Counted from the first letter of the stretch, positions 34,618 to 44,087 are shown. The stretch: DNA of 64,000 nt from Lachnospiraceae bacterium (GCA_017439675.1 JAFSIQ010000044.1:117715-181714), one strand, 5' to 3'. A program made the numbers and translations. The notes: generated from the letters alone by a model not told the origin.

Positions 34618-35805
34618 ATGTTCAAACGAGTAATATGGATAATACTAGACAGCGTTGGAATTGGGGAACTTCCGGATGCAGAGAGATTTGGAGACGTAGG
34701 TGCAGATACCCTTGGAAATATTATGAAAGTACGTGGTCATTTGGATGTACCGAATCTTGAAAAATTGGGGTTGTTTGCCATTGATGATACGAAATTACCT
34801 AAGACGGATGTAACACCGATTAGTGCTTACGGAAAAGCAAAAGAGTTATCCAACGGAAAAGATACCACAATTGGACATTGGGAGATGATTGGGATTGAAA
34901 CAAAGCAAGCATTTCCGACATATCCGAACGGTTTTCCAAAAGAACTCATGGATGAATTTGTAAAGCGTACAGGTTGCAAGGGCTATCTTGGAAATTGTGT
35001 TGCCAGCGGAACACAGATTATTAACGAGCTTGGCAATAGTCATGTAAGCACAGGTTATCCAATTGTGTATACATCTGCGGATTCTGTCTTTCAGATTGCG
35101 GCGCATGAGGATGTGATTCCGGTGACAGAACTTTACAAAATGTGCGAGATTGCAAGAGAAATGTTAACTGGTGAACATGCTGTTGCAAGAGTGATTGCAA
35201 GACCGTTTATAAAAGATGACAATCAAGAAGATGGAAAGCGATATGTAAGAACGGCGAATCGACGCGATTTTTCCTTGATGCCATCGAAGGAGAGTTTGCT
35301 TTGTTATCTCACGGATGCAGGGTATCGTGTGACTGCAATTGGAAAGATAGAGGATATTTTTTGTGGTGTGGGAATTGGTGATGCAGTTCATACCAAGAAT
35401 AATATGGATGGCATGGAAAAAACGTTAGATTTCATGGAAACCCAACACGAAGGATTGATTTTCACCAATTTGGTTGAATTTGATTCTACATGGGGTCACC
35501 GAAGAGATGTGGAAGGTTATGCAAAGGGATTAGAAGACTTTGATAAGGAGCTTGGCAAATTGCTTGAGTTAATGCGACAGGATGATTTGTTGATTATCAA
35601 TGCAGACCATGGTTGCGATCCAACCTTTAGAGGAACTGATCACACAAGAGAACACATTCCGGTTTTGATGTACCATAAGGGGATGAAAGAAGGAATTAAT
35701 CTTGGTGTCTTGAACACATTTGCAGATGTCGGTGCAACCATTGCAGACAACTTTGGCGTAAAGGAATTAATGGTGGGAAACAGTCTTAAAAAGCAAATTT
35801 GCTAA
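34618..35805 (+). CDS. deoB: phosphopentomutase DeoB
   Basis: DeoB interconverts ribose/deoxyribose 1-phosphate and 5-phosphate, joining nucleoside phosphorolysis to sugar metabolism. The 395 residues show the alkaline-phosphatase-superfamily hallmarks: RVIWIILDSVGIGELPDA with the metal-binding aspartate at the start and DADRFGDVGADTLGNI-like motifs following, KDTTIGHWEM with the phosphorylated threonine region, and INADHGCDPTFRGTDHTRE near the C-terminus for metal ligands. GTGGGAGG precedes the ATG at 34618. pdp lies 70 bp downstream, a pair that consumes nucleosides. Confidence 0.96.
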   Translation: MFKRVIWIILDSVGIGELPDAERFGDVGADTLGNIMKVRGHLDVPNLEKLGLFAIDDTKLPKTDVTPISAYGKAKELSNGKDTTIGHWEMIGIETKQAFPTYPNGFPKELMDEFVKRTGCKGYLGNCVASGTQIINELGNSHVSTGYPIVYTSADSVFQIAAHEDVIPVTELYKMCEIAREMLTGEHAVARVIARPFIKDDNQEDGKRYVRTANRRDFSLMPSKESLLCYLTDAGYRVTAIGKIEDIFCGVGIGDAVHTKNNMDGMEKTLDFMETQHEGLIFTNLVEFDSTWGHRRDVEGYAKGLEDFDKELGKLLELMRQDDLLIINADHGCDPTFRGTDHTREHIPVLMYHKGMKEGINLGVLNTFADVGATIADNFGVKELMVGNSLKKQIC

Positions 35806-35875
35806 GGAAGTATTGTGGTGTAACGGAAAATGACATAGTAATAAGTAAAATGACTTGTAGATACGGGGGTGCGCT

Positions 35876-37231
35876 ATGAACACATACGATATTATAATGA
35901 AAAAAAGAGATGGTCATGTTCTTGACAAAGATGAGATTGTATATATGGTAAATGGTTATACTAAGGGAGAAATCCCAGATTACCAGATGTCAGCATTTTT
36001 AATGGCAGTATATTTTAGAGGAATGAACCATGAAGAAACTACGATGCTTACGATGGCGATGGCGGATAGTGGAGACCGTTTGGATTTATCAGGTATAGAC
36101 GGAATTAAGGTCGACAAACATTCCACTGGTGGCGTGGGAGATAAGACTAGTTTGATTGTGGGGCCGATTATTGCAAGTCTTGGTGTTCCAGTGGCTAAAA
36201 TGAGCGGAAGAGGGCTAGGGCATACTGGTGGAACGATTGATAAGCTAGAAGGAATACCAGGGTTTTCTACAAGTATTTCTGAGGAGGATTTTATTCGCCA
36301 AGTGAATGAAACGGGATTAGCAATTGTTGGACAGACTGCGAACCTTGCTCCGGCGGATAAGAAGATATATGCTTTGCGCGACGTCACAGCTACAGTGGAT
36401 AATGTGTCTTTAATTGCGGCAAGTATTATGAGTAAGAAGTTAGCAGCTGGTGCGGATGCGATTGTGTTAGATGTGAAAGTGGGAAGTGGTGCGTTTATGA
36501 AGACAATAGAAGACGCACGGCTATTGGCAAAAACTATGGTTGCAATTGGTACTTTGGCAGGAAAGGAAACTACAGCAGTTATTACAGATATGAACGAGCC
36601 ATTAGGCAATGCCGTTGGTAATATTTTAGAAGTACAAGAGGCGGTAGAATGCTTACAAGGAAAAGGAGAAACTCGCCTTATGGAGGTTTCTAAGGTACTT
36701 GCTGGCTATATGTTAGTGTCTGCAAAGAAAGCAGATTCTTTTGAGGATGCAATGAAGCTTGTAGAAGATAGCATTTCATCAGGTGCTGCATATAATAAAA
36801 TGATTGATTTTGTGGCTGCACAACATGGAAATACCGCATATTTAAGAAATATGGACACCTTTGAAAAAGCGAAATTTACGAGGGTGGTAACAGGAAGAGA
36901 TTTATTTGCTGCAAGTGAAGAATCATCTTCTTTTGACAAAGCCTATCTGACCGCCTGCAATAATCAGGAAATAGGAATGACCTCTCTAGTGTTAGGCGGA
37001 GGACGCGAGACAAAGGAAAGTGAAATTGATTTGACTGTAGGAATTCATCTTTGTAAGCATTTAGGAGATTTCGTTCTTGCTGACGAAGAAGTAGCGGTTC
37101 TTTACGGAAATGATGAGAACAAATTAGAAGTAGCATTTAACCGTTTTGTCAAAGCGTATACACTATCTCAAACGAATACATTTACTAATAAAATTGTATA
37201 TGAAGTGATTACGAAAAAAGATATTGGTTAA
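35876..37231 (+). CDS. pdp: pyrimidine-nucleoside phosphorylase
   Basis: Pdp cleaves uridine, thymidine and deoxyuridine with phosphate to give base and pentose 1-phosphate, the substrate of DeoB. The glycosyltransferase family motifs are present: VDKHSTGGVGDKTSLIVGP (phosphate binding, near residue 80), KMSGRGLGHTGGTIDKLE and SIMSKKLAAGADAIVLDVK. The 451 residues match the Bacillus enzyme's length. It is the second gene of a salvage group that continues with punA at 41942, although three cell-envelope genes lie in between. Confidence 0.95.
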   Translation: MNTYDIIMKKRDGHVLDKDEIVYMVNGYTKGEIPDYQMSAFLMAVYFRGMNHEETTMLTMAMADSGDRLDLSGIDGIKVDKHSTGGVGDKTSLIVGPIIASLGVPVAKMSGRGLGHTGGTIDKLEGIPGFSTSISEEDFIRQVNETGLAIVGQTANLAPADKKIYALRDVTATVDNVSLIAASIMSKKLAAGADAIVLDVKVGSGAFMKTIEDARLLAKTMVAIGTLAGKETTAVITDMNEPLGNAVGNILEVQEAVECLQGKGETRLMEVSKVLAGYMLVSAKKADSFEDAMKLVEDSISSGAAYNKMIDFVAAQHGNTAYLRNMDTFEKAKFTRVVTGRDLFAASEESSSFDKAYLTACNNQEIGMTSLVLGGGRETKESEIDLTVGIHLCKHLGDFVLADEEVAVLYGNDENKLEVAFNRFVKAYTLSQTNTFTNKIVYEVITKKDIG

Positions 37232-37299
37232 AATATAGAATATAGAATAAATGATGTTGATTTCTAATAAGATAATAGAAAAAGGAATTGGTACTCCAA

Positions 37300-38559
37300 T
37301 TGAAAAAGAAATCGATTATTTGTCTTATTTTAGCTTTATGCTTGAGTTTTCAATCATTTTGTGTGGTATATGCTACTGAGGCGAGCACTACCACTGAAGT
37401 ACAAAAAGATTTATCAGAGGAGTTAGATGAGGCTCAAGAGTCTGAAACCGAGCAGAACGCGACTAATCAGTCGGTTCTGGATATCCAATCACCTTCTGTC
37501 GTGTTAATGGAATTAAATAGTGGACAGATTTTATACGAAAAAGAGGGAGAAACCGCTAGAAAACCAGCATCAGTAACAAAGCTGATGACCATGTTATTAG
37601 CGTTTGAAGCGTTGGATTCCGGTCAATTAACATTGGAAAGCAATGTGGTGGTATCTGCTCATGCAGCTAGTATGGGTGGAAGTCAGGTTTTTTTAGAAGA
37701 GAATGAACAACAGACAGTACATGATATGTTAAAATGTATTATTGTGTCTTCTGCCAACGATGCAGCAGTTGCAATGGGAGAAACGATTGCCGGAAGCGAA
37801 GAGGGCTTTGTACAAATGATGAATGACCGGGCAAAGGCGTTGGGAATGAAACAGACAAACTTTGCCAATGCTTGTGGATTAGAAGCAGAAGGTCATGTGA
37901 TGAGTGCTAAGGACATTGCAATTTTATCAAGAGAATTGCTATTACATCATCCAGAAGTACTCGATTATACCACAATATGGATGGATACCATTATACACAA
38001 AACGAACAAGGGAGAATCCGAATTTGGCTTGGCGAATACCAACAAATTCCTTAAGAAGTATGAAGGTGCCAATGGTTTGAAAACTGGTTACACCTCTGCG
38101 GCAGGCTTTTCGATGTCGGCAACAGCAACTAGAAACGGAACAACCTTGATTGCAGTTGTAATGGGTTCCGAGACGAAGGATATCCGCTATGCCGATGCAG
38201 CTAAACTTTTAGATTACGGATTTGCTAATTGTAGCATTTACGAGGACAATAAAGTCCTAGATGGTGACAATCAGCTTTCTATTAAGGCAGGAACGGAGGA
38301 AACTGTTACTGTGAAGGCCGAAAATACATTCCGCCATGTATTCGTAGGTGGAAAGGGCGATGAAGAGGTTGAGAAAGAGATAGTGATGCTGAAAGAAGAA
38401 GCACCGGTGAAAAAGGGTGAGATTGTTGCGAAGGTAGAATACAAACAGGGAGATAAATTGCTTGGTAGCGTCGATGTCATTGCTGTAAAAGAAGTGAAAA
38501 AAGCAAAATATTACCATACATTTCAAAAGCTGTTTTATCAGTTTTTGCAGTTAAAATGA
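37300..38559 (+). CDS. D-alanyl-D-alanine carboxypeptidase, DacF-like
   Basis: A second S11 peptidase. A signal peptide covers about the first 25 residues (KKKSIICLILALCLSFQSF). The catalytic motifs are ASVTKLM (SxxK), SSANDAA (SxN) and LKTGYTSAAGF (KTG). A PBP5-like C-terminal domain follows. I place the start at the TTG at 37300 (419 residues), as the other in-frame TTG at 37288 is only one base from AAAGGA. A small perfect hairpin (AATTGG-TACT-CCAATT, 37286-37301) includes the first bases of this start codon and could affect translation. Unlike the copy at 28051 it has a clear cleavable signal peptide, so is secreted and tethered at its C-terminus. Confidence 0.92.
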   Translation: MKKKSIICLILALCLSFQSFCVVYATEASTTTEVQKDLSEELDEAQESETEQNATNQSVLDIQSPSVVLMELNSGQILYEKEGETARKPASVTKLMTMLLAFEALDSGQLTLESNVVVSAHAASMGGSQVFLEENEQQTVHDMLKCIIVSSANDAAVAMGETIAGSEEGFVQMMNDRAKALGMKQTNFANACGLEAEGHVMSAKDIAILSRELLLHHPEVLDYTTIWMDTIIHKTNKGESEFGLANTNKFLKKYEGANGLKTGYTSAAGFSMSATATRNGTTLIAVVMGSETKDIRYADAAKLLDYGFANCSIYEDNKVLDGDNQLSIKAGTEETVTVKAENTFRHVFVGGKGDEEVEKEIVMLKEEAPVKKGEIVAKVEYKQGDKLLGSVDVIAVKEVKKAKYYHTFQKLFYQFLQLK

Positions 38560-38630
38560 TGTGTGATGGCGATTTAGCATACATGTTTTTATGCAACGCA
38601 ATGGAAAAGTTTCAATTAAAGGAGATACAA

Positions 38631-39521
38631 ATGAATTTGTGCTTGAATATATTGGGAATTCTTAGTATACTAGGGGTTGCTTGTTTGTCGATAATTCTGA
38701 TTATCAGCTATTTTGAGAATCGAAAATTGTTGGTTACCAAGTATTCCATAAATGATAATCGAATACCAGATAACTTTCGTGGATTTCACATTGTACAGTT
38801 GTCTGATTTGCATAATGCATCATTTGATGAGGCGAATTCTAAGCTTTATGGTGTTATAAATGAGTTGGCCCCGGATATCATAGTAATAACTGGTGATATG
38901 ATTATTGGAAAGCCAGGGATGGATGTGATACAAGTGGTTGAGTTTATGAATTCCCTTTGCAAAATTGCACCTGTATATTTCAGTATGGGAAATCATGAGC
39001 TTCGCGTTAGCCTATATGCAGACACATATGGCAATATGTGGAAGGTATTTATGGAACATATTTCGCCAGATGTGCATTTATTATTCGACGAAACTGCCGA
39101 TATCATAAGAGGGGATGAGAAGATATCTTTGTATGGATTGAATCTTACACCCGAATTGTATAAACGGTTTAAACACACACCAATGCCAGAGAATTATCTT
39201 TCGGAGCTTTTTGGAACATGCAACCGCAAGAATTATCACATTTTTATGGCACATAATCCGGACTATTTTCCGGACTATGTAAAGTGGGGCGCAAACCTAA
39301 CCTTTTCTGGTCATGTACATGGTGGAATGATTCGAATTCCATGGCTTGGAGGAGCGCTTTCGCCGATGATACATTTTTTTCCGAAATATGATAAGGGAGT
39401 GTTTCAAATTGGCGAACAGTATATGGTTTTAAGTGGTGGATTGGGAAATCACACGTTCAAGTTTAGGGTAAACAACCTTCCAGAGGTTGTGTCCGTTACG
39501 TTAAATGCAGACGAGATGTAG
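38631..39521 (+). CDS. metallophosphoesterase, membrane-anchored (YkuE/YaeI-like)
   Basis: A calcineurin-like metallophosphoesterase of 296 residues. After an N-terminal membrane helix (about 8-28) the metal-binding motifs follow in order: QLSDLHNASF (D and H), ITGDMI (D), MGNHEL (N and H), MAHNPDYF (H) and FSGHVHGGMIRIPWLGG (GHxHGG). This pattern fits the YkuE/YaeI group of phosphoesterases, some of which act on lipid-linked substrates at the membrane. The frame opens at 38556, but AAAGGAGA decides the ATG at 38631. The substrate is unknown. Confidence 0.9.
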   Translation: MNLCLNILGILSILGVACLSIILIISYFENRKLLVTKYSINDNRIPDNFRGFHIVQLSDLHNASFDEANSKLYGVINELAPDIIVITGDMIIGKPGMDVIQVVEFMNSLCKIAPVYFSMGNHELRVSLYADTYGNMWKVFMEHISPDVHLLFDETADIIRGDEKISLYGLNLTPELYKRFKHTPMPENYLSELFGTCNRKNYHIFMAHNPDYFPDYVKWGANLTFSGHVHGGMIRIPWLGGALSPMIHFFPKYDKGVFQIGEQYMVLSGGLGNHTFKFRVNNLPEVVSVTLNADEM

Positions 39522-39553
39522 TCTGATGAAATAGATATTATAGGAGAGTAATA

Positions 39554-41653
39554 ATGGACGATAAGAAAAACACATTATCTGAAGAAACAAAAGGAATATC
39601 ACCGGAGGAAGTGATTGAGGTTGTTGGTTTTGATGATATCAAAAGTGCACTGAGCAAACTGGATGCAAAGCAGGAGCAGCTAGAAAAAGAAAAGAAGGAA
39701 GAGGCTGCTAAGCAATCAGATGAGCAGAAAAAAGAAACCGCATCTGTTAAAGTTGATGATGAGAAGAAGGATGAGAAATCCGTTGATGCATCATTAGATA
39801 CTTCGAAAGGAAATTCAGATAAGAAGACAGATTTGGATGAGAAGAAAGAATCGGATGAAAAGAAACTTTCTGACGAGAAGAAGGAATTAGATGAAAAGAA
39901 GACTTCTGATGAGAAGAAGGAATTAGATGAAAAGAAGACTTCTGATGAAAAGAAGGAATCGGATGAAAAGAAGACTTCTGATGAAAAAAAGGAATCGGAT
40001 GAAAAGAAATCTTCCGATGACAAAAAATCTTCCGATGAAAAGGATGCAACTCCTACCAACAAAGACAGTGGGAAAGCACTTACACAAAGTAAGCGTTTGG
40101 CAGATGCTAAAGCAGCAAGTGCTGCAAAAGCAGAGGCAGAGAGTGCGGTTACCACAACACCGAAAAAAGAAAAGAAAAAAGGTAAGGGAATTGCTGTTTT
40201 CTTTGGTGTATTAGTTGTGCTTGTTTTAGCTGCGTATGTTGGCGGTGTTGTGTATTTCTCTAACTATTTCTATCCAGATGTAGCAATTAATGGTGTCGAT
40301 GTATCCAATATGGATCAGGCGGCTGCCAAGAAGACTCTGGATGATTTTAATAAGAATTATACATTGACCCTAGACACTATTGATGGAAAACAAGTGGTAA
40401 TTCAGGGTGCAGATATCGCAATGGAAATCAAATTAAAGGATGAGTTCGGCAAGTGTCTGAAAGAACAGGAACCATACATGTGGTTTGTGAATCTTGGCAA
40501 TCATCATGATTATGTGATTGCGGCAGATGCAACGTGGGATGCAGAGAAGCTGGAGTCTTTGTATGCGGATATGAAGATGCTGGATAAGAAGTATATGACT
40601 GCACCGAAGGATGCTTATATCGGCATGGAGGATGGCAAGTTTACTATTGTGAAAGAAGAGTTGGGTACAACGCTTGATGTTGATACATTTAAGAAAGTGG
40701 TAGATAACTGTCTTGCTTCAGTAGTTGCAAGTGCGAACTTAAAGGATTTAGAATGTTATGAGTTGCCTTCAATTTATGATACAGATGACTCGCTTGCCAA
40801 TGATTTGGCAGCAATGGGAGATTATGCAAATGGTGTCATCACTCTTCAATTAGATGACTTGACATTAGAGCCAGGAATGGAGTTATATGATGCAGTTTTA
40901 GAAAAGGATGGCGATGGCTATACTGTATCTAAGACGAAGGTAGCAAAATATGTAAAATCCTTGGCGGATCAATATGATACGATGGGCAAGGAAAGAACCT
41001 TTACTACATCTTTTGACGACAGGGTAATCAAGATTAGCGGTACAGCATTTGGTTATGAGATGGATCAAGAAGCAACGACGACTGCTTTGTACAATGCTTT
41101 AAACGAAAAGAAAGCAGCTACAGTAGAGGTTGTGTTTAAGACCAAGGGACGTACACTTCAAGGAGAAAATGATATTGGAGATACATACATTGAGGTAAAC
41201 TTATCAGAACAGTATGTTGTAGGATACAAGGATGGTAAGAAGGTTGTAGAAGGAGATTGTGTATCTGGTTGTGAGGCCAACGGAAATGGAACCTGTCTTG
41301 GATTGTATGTAATTCAGGATAAGTTGAGCCCTACGGTTCTTCGGGGTCAGCAGGTTGAAGTTACGGAGACTGTTACCAAAAAGAATAAGAAGGGTAAGAA
41401 GGTTAAGGTTAAGAAGACAAAGATGGAATACGAGTACGAATCACCGGTTACGTATTGGTTACAGTTCAATGGTGGTTATGGTTTACATGATGCTGCAGGT
41501 TGGAGAAGCTCATATGGTGGTAGTATTTATTACTATAATGGCTCACATGGTTGTGTCAATCTTCCTCTTGATGTAGCAGAGAAATTATATGAGGTGTTCC
41601 AGTTAGATGACCCAGTTCTTGTATATTTTTGGGATAACGAAAATCGTAAGTAA
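39554..41653 (+). CDS. L,D-transpeptidase with repeat-rich cytoplasmic domain
   Basis: A 699-residue type II membrane protein. The first about 205 residues are highly charged, with six units of a 12-residue Lys-Lys-Glu-Ser/Leu-Asp-Glu repeat from residue 97 (36-bp period at 39842-40045). One membrane helix follows at about 213-236. The exterior has a peptidoglycan-binding region (SNYFYPDVAINGVDVSNMD) and a C-terminal YkuD domain with the cysteine motif SHGCVNLPLDVAEKLYE at about 661-677. It should form 3-3 cross-links in peptidoglycan. Cysteine and histidine of SHGC are intact. The ATG follows AGGAGAG. The cytoplasmic repeat length probably varies between strains. Confidence 0.93.
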   Translation: MDDKKNTLSEETKGISPEEVIEVVGFDDIKSALSKLDAKQEQLEKEKKEEAAKQSDEQKKETASVKVDDEKKDEKSVDASLDTSKGNSDKKTDLDEKKESDEKKLSDEKKELDEKKTSDEKKELDEKKTSDEKKESDEKKTSDEKKESDEKKSSDDKKSSDEKDATPTNKDSGKALTQSKRLADAKAASAAKAEAESAVTTTPKKEKKKGKGIAVFFGVLVVLVLAAYVGGVVYFSNYFYPDVAINGVDVSNMDQAAAKKTLDDFNKNYTLTLDTIDGKQVVIQGADIAMEIKLKDEFGKCLKEQEPYMWFVNLGNHHDYVIAADATWDAEKLESLYADMKMLDKKYMTAPKDAYIGMEDGKFTIVKEELGTTLDVDTFKKVVDNCLASVVASANLKDLECYELPSIYDTDDSLANDLAAMGDYANGVITLQLDDLTLEPGMELYDAVLEKDGDGYTVSKTKVAKYVKSLADQYDTMGKERTFTTSFDDRVIKISGTAFGYEMDQEATTTALYNALNEKKAATVEVVFKTKGRTLQGENDIGDTYIEVNLSEQYVVGYKDGKKVVEGDCVSGCEANGNGTCLGLYVIQDKLSPTVLRGQQVEVTETVTKKNKKGKKVKVKKTKMEYEYESPVTYWLQFNGGYGLHDAAGWRSSYGGSIYYYNGSHGCVNLPLDVAEKLYEVFQLDDPVLVYFWDNENRK
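39842..40045 (+). repeat. 36-bp tandem repeat in the L,D-transpeptidase gene
   Basis: Units begin at 39842, 39878, 39914, 39950 and 39986, each 36 bp (KKxxDEKKxSDE), and a partial unit starts at 40022. The units at 39878 and 39914 encode identical residues. Slippage could change unit number. Confidence 0.85.
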
Positions 41654-41715
41654 TACAACCAAAATGATAAATGGTTTCTTGTAAAAATTTTTTTGTTATG
41701 ACTATGACAATGAGA

Positions 41716-41770
41716 GAAAATACACTTTTGTGTTATGAGAATTGCCTCATACATGAAAGTGTTTTTCTTT
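41716..41770 (+). terminator. hairpin after the L,D-transpeptidase gene
   Basis: GAAAATACACTTT (41716-41728) pairs with AAAGTGTTTTTC (41756-41767) with one bulge, and inside it TATGAG pairs with CTCATA. TTTCTTTG follows. It is a probable terminator in the 288-bp gap before punA. Confidence 0.65.
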
Positions 41771-41790
41771 GTCAAAAGGAGAACTAAAAA

Positions 41791-41841
41791 ATGAATTGTT
41801 ATATATTTATGATAAATGACACTGGACGTTGTCGTGGATAA
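41791..41841 (+). CDS. possible 16-residue leader peptide upstream of punA
   Basis: AAAGGAG at 41775-41781 is followed 9 bp later by an ATG with 16 codons (MNCYIFMINDTGRCRG) and a TAA. It is too short to judge on its own; the good site and position 100 bp before punA are the only support. It could be a regulatory leader or a chance reading. Confidence 0.25.
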   Translation: MNCYIFMINDTGRCRG

Positions 41842-41941
41842 TTGATACAATTGTTTTTAATAATTTGAAGTTAAGTTACATGGTTGAAAGAGTACGATAA
41901 CTGTGTAAAACATGTTTTTTTTGATTGAGGAGGTATGTGTT

Positions 41942-42763
41942 ATGGGGAAGATTATAGACCGGGTGAATCAGTGTTTGGATTGTGTGAGAAGAAAGACGGA
42001 TTTTATTCCGAGAGTTGCACTGATATTAGGCTCTGGATTAGGCGATTTGGCAGAACAGATTGATACGGTGTGTAGTATTGATTATTCAGAAATAGAAGGA
42101 TTTCCGCAATCAACAGTAGTCGGACATAAGGGAAGATTTGTACTTGGTTATATTGAGAACACACCGGTAGTGATTATGCAGGGCAGAGTACATTATTATG
42201 AAGGATATTCCATGGAGGATGTGGTGTTACCGGTTCGCTTGATGCATGCTATGGGAGCAGAGATTTTGTTTTTGACCAATGCAGCAGGAGGTTTAGGCAA
42301 TGGTTTTCAATGTGGTGATTTGATGTTGATTACAGACCATATTGGATGCCTTGTACCAAATCCTTTGTTAGGTGAAAATGAAGATGCGTTGGGAACCAGA
42401 TTTCCAGATATGAGTTCTGTCTACGATAAGTCCTTACAGGGAATTATTCAATCAGCGAGTAAAGAGGTTGGAATTCAAATGAAAGAGGGAGTTTATTTGC
42501 AGCTAACCGGACCAAGCTATGAAACACCGGCAGAAATTCGTATGTGTAAGGTGCTTGGTGCATCTGCGGTTGGTATGAGTACGGCTGTGGAAGCTATTGC
42601 TGCCAATCATATGAAAATGAAAATATGTGGTATATCATTTATTTCTAATTTGGCGGCGGGTATTAGTGAAACACCGCTTTGTCATGAGGAGGTTAAGGCG
42701 GCGGCTGATGCGGTTGCTCCAAAATTTCAAGCCTTGGTAAAGCTTGCTATCGCCAAAATGTAG
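41942..42763 (+). CDS. punA: purine nucleoside phosphorylase (trimeric, PunA)
   Basis: Purine nucleoside phosphorylase splits inosine and guanosine with phosphate. The 273 residues match the trimeric PNP family: LILGSGLGDLAEQID (phosphate loop), SIDYSEIEGFPQSTVVGHKG, the glycine-rich LTNAAGGLGNGF, and GPSYETPAEIRM; EVKAAADAV ends the protein. An earlier in-frame ATG at 41912 lacks a site, while GAGGAGG fits the ATG at 41942. With pdp and deoB it forms a nucleoside salvage group, and its product ribose 1-phosphate is a substrate of DeoB. Confidence 0.96.
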   Translation: MGKIIDRVNQCLDCVRRKTDFIPRVALILGSGLGDLAEQIDTVCSIDYSEIEGFPQSTVVGHKGRFVLGYIENTPVVIMQGRVHYYEGYSMEDVVLPVRLMHAMGAEILFLTNAAGGLGNGFQCGDLMLITDHIGCLVPNPLLGENEDALGTRFPDMSSVYDKSLQGIIQSASKEVGIQMKEGVYLQLTGPSYETPAEIRMCKVLGASAVGMSTAVEAIAANHMKMKICGISFISNLAAGISETPLCHEEVKAAADAVAPKFQALVKLAIAKM

Positions 42764-42782
42764 TTGGCAAAGGAGGGGTTTT

Positions 42783-44087
42783 ATGCGGATTCGATTTCAT
42801 GACGCCCGCATTCTCACTATGAGAGATAATGAAGAGTGTTTTCAGGGAGAAGTATGGGTACAAGGTGACAAAATTGAAAAGGTAATTTGTGGAGAATGGA
42901 ATAACGATTCAGACGAGCACTTTGATCAACAGATTGATTGTATGGGAAACTTGCTGATGCCAGGATTTAAGAATTGTCATGCCCATGGACCGATGACATT
43001 TCTTCGTTCCTTTGCGGATGATTTGCCGTTGCAGGAATGGTTGAATACCTTAGTGTTTCCTGCAGAGGCAAAACTAAAGTCTGAGGATATCTACACTCTT
43101 ATGCAGCTTGCTATTTTAGAGTATGTTAAAGGTGGGATTACCACAAGCTTTGAAATGTATTTTCATCCAGAGATAATTGCAAAGGCTTGTATTGATATGA
43201 ATTACCGAGTTGTGTTGTCAGGAACAGTATTTGGTGATGAAAATAGTGTAAATCGGGCAATGGATACCTTGAGACAGGATTATGATGCGTTTCATCAATG
43301 TCATTCTTTGGTGGATTACCGCTTGGGGTTTCACTCAGAATATAGTTGTTGCAAGGAGTTGTTGAAAGAGATTGCTAAGCTTAGTCATCAGAAAGAAACA
43401 CCTGTCTATATGCACAACAGCGAAACCCAACGAGAGGTCAATGAGTGTATGAAGCGACATGGTATGACTCCAGTTCAGCTTATGAATGATGTTGGATTGT
43501 TTGAATATGGTGGTGCAGGGCACCATTTACTCTATACGGATGAGAAGGATAGAGAGATATTGAGAGAAAAAGATATCTACGTTGTGACCAATCCGTCCTC
43601 CAATCTAAAGCTTGCAAGTGGTATTGCACCAATTAAGGAGTACTTAGATTGTGGTATCAAGGTTGCAATCGGAACAGATGGACCGGCAAGCAATAACAGT
43701 TTGAATTTCTTTAAAGAAATGTATCTGGTATCTAACTTACAAAAGGTAAAGTATCAGGATGCAGCTGCAATAAAGCCAATGGATGTCCTTCATATGGCGA
43801 CTGTTCAAGGTGCTAGATTGTTGGGAATGTCGGACTGTGACTGTATTGAAGAGGGAAAGCGGGCCGATATGATTCTAATTGACTTGCTAAAGCCGAATAT
43901 GCAGCCTATGAATCATTTGGTATCGAATTTGATTTATAGTGGAAGTAATGATAATGTGATTATGACAATGATTGCAGGTAAGATTTTATATGCCAACGGT
44001 AGCTATTGTAGTGAATGGAATCCGTTGGATATATATGAAAAAGCCAATTATATTATTCGGCGAATTGAATATGAAATTAGTTCTTGA
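42783..44087 (+). CDS. amidohydrolase, MTA/SAH-deaminase-like
   Basis: An amidohydrolase-superfamily zinc enzyme of 434 residues. Metal ligands and signature are in MPGFKNCHAHGPMTFLRSFADD (near residue 60), HNSETQRE (a catalytic glutamate) and GTDGPASNNSLNF (aspartate). The pattern matches 5'-methylthioadenosine/S-adenosylhomocysteine deaminases and related guanine/cytosine deaminases. It starts 19 bp after punA behind AAAGGAGGGG, so a purine-related substrate is likely. Substrate specificity cannot be settled by eye; guanine or chlorohydrolase-type activity cannot be excluded. Confidence 0.85.
   Translation: MRIRFHDARILTMRDNEECFQGEVWVQGDKIEKVICGEWNNDSDEHFDQQIDCMGNLLMPGFKNCHAHGPMTFLRSFADDLPLQEWLNTLVFPAEAKLKSEDIYTLMQLAILEYVKGGITTSFEMYFHPEIIAKACIDMNYRVVLSGTVFGDENSVNRAMDTLRQDYDAFHQCHSLVDYRLGFHSEYSCCKELLKEIAKLSHQKETPVYMHNSETQREVNECMKRHGMTPVQLMNDVGLFEYGGAGHHLLYTDEKDREILREKDIYVVTNPSSNLKLASGIAPIKEYLDCGIKVAIGTDGPASNNSLNFFKEMYLVSNLQKVKYQDAAAIKPMDVLHMATVQGARLLGMSDCDCIEEGKRADMILIDLLKPNMQPMNHLVSNLIYSGSNDNVIMTMIAGKILYANGSYCSEWNPLDIYEKANYIIRRIEYEISS

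Noticed and set aside
35980-36609. 209-codon minus-strand frame in pdp
   Set aside because: Antisense of a conserved enzyme gene; codon-position pattern and homology support only pdp.
39538-40155. 205-codon reading frame on the minus strand, rich in Ser and Phe
   Set aside because: It is the antisense shadow of the charged 36-bp repeat in the L,D-transpeptidase gene, which has a clear start, site and domain structure on the + strand.
41654-41941. Purine riboswitch upstream of punA
   Set aside because: GGTTTCTTG and GACTATG fragments recall the motif, but the conserved core and P1 pairing cannot be formed.
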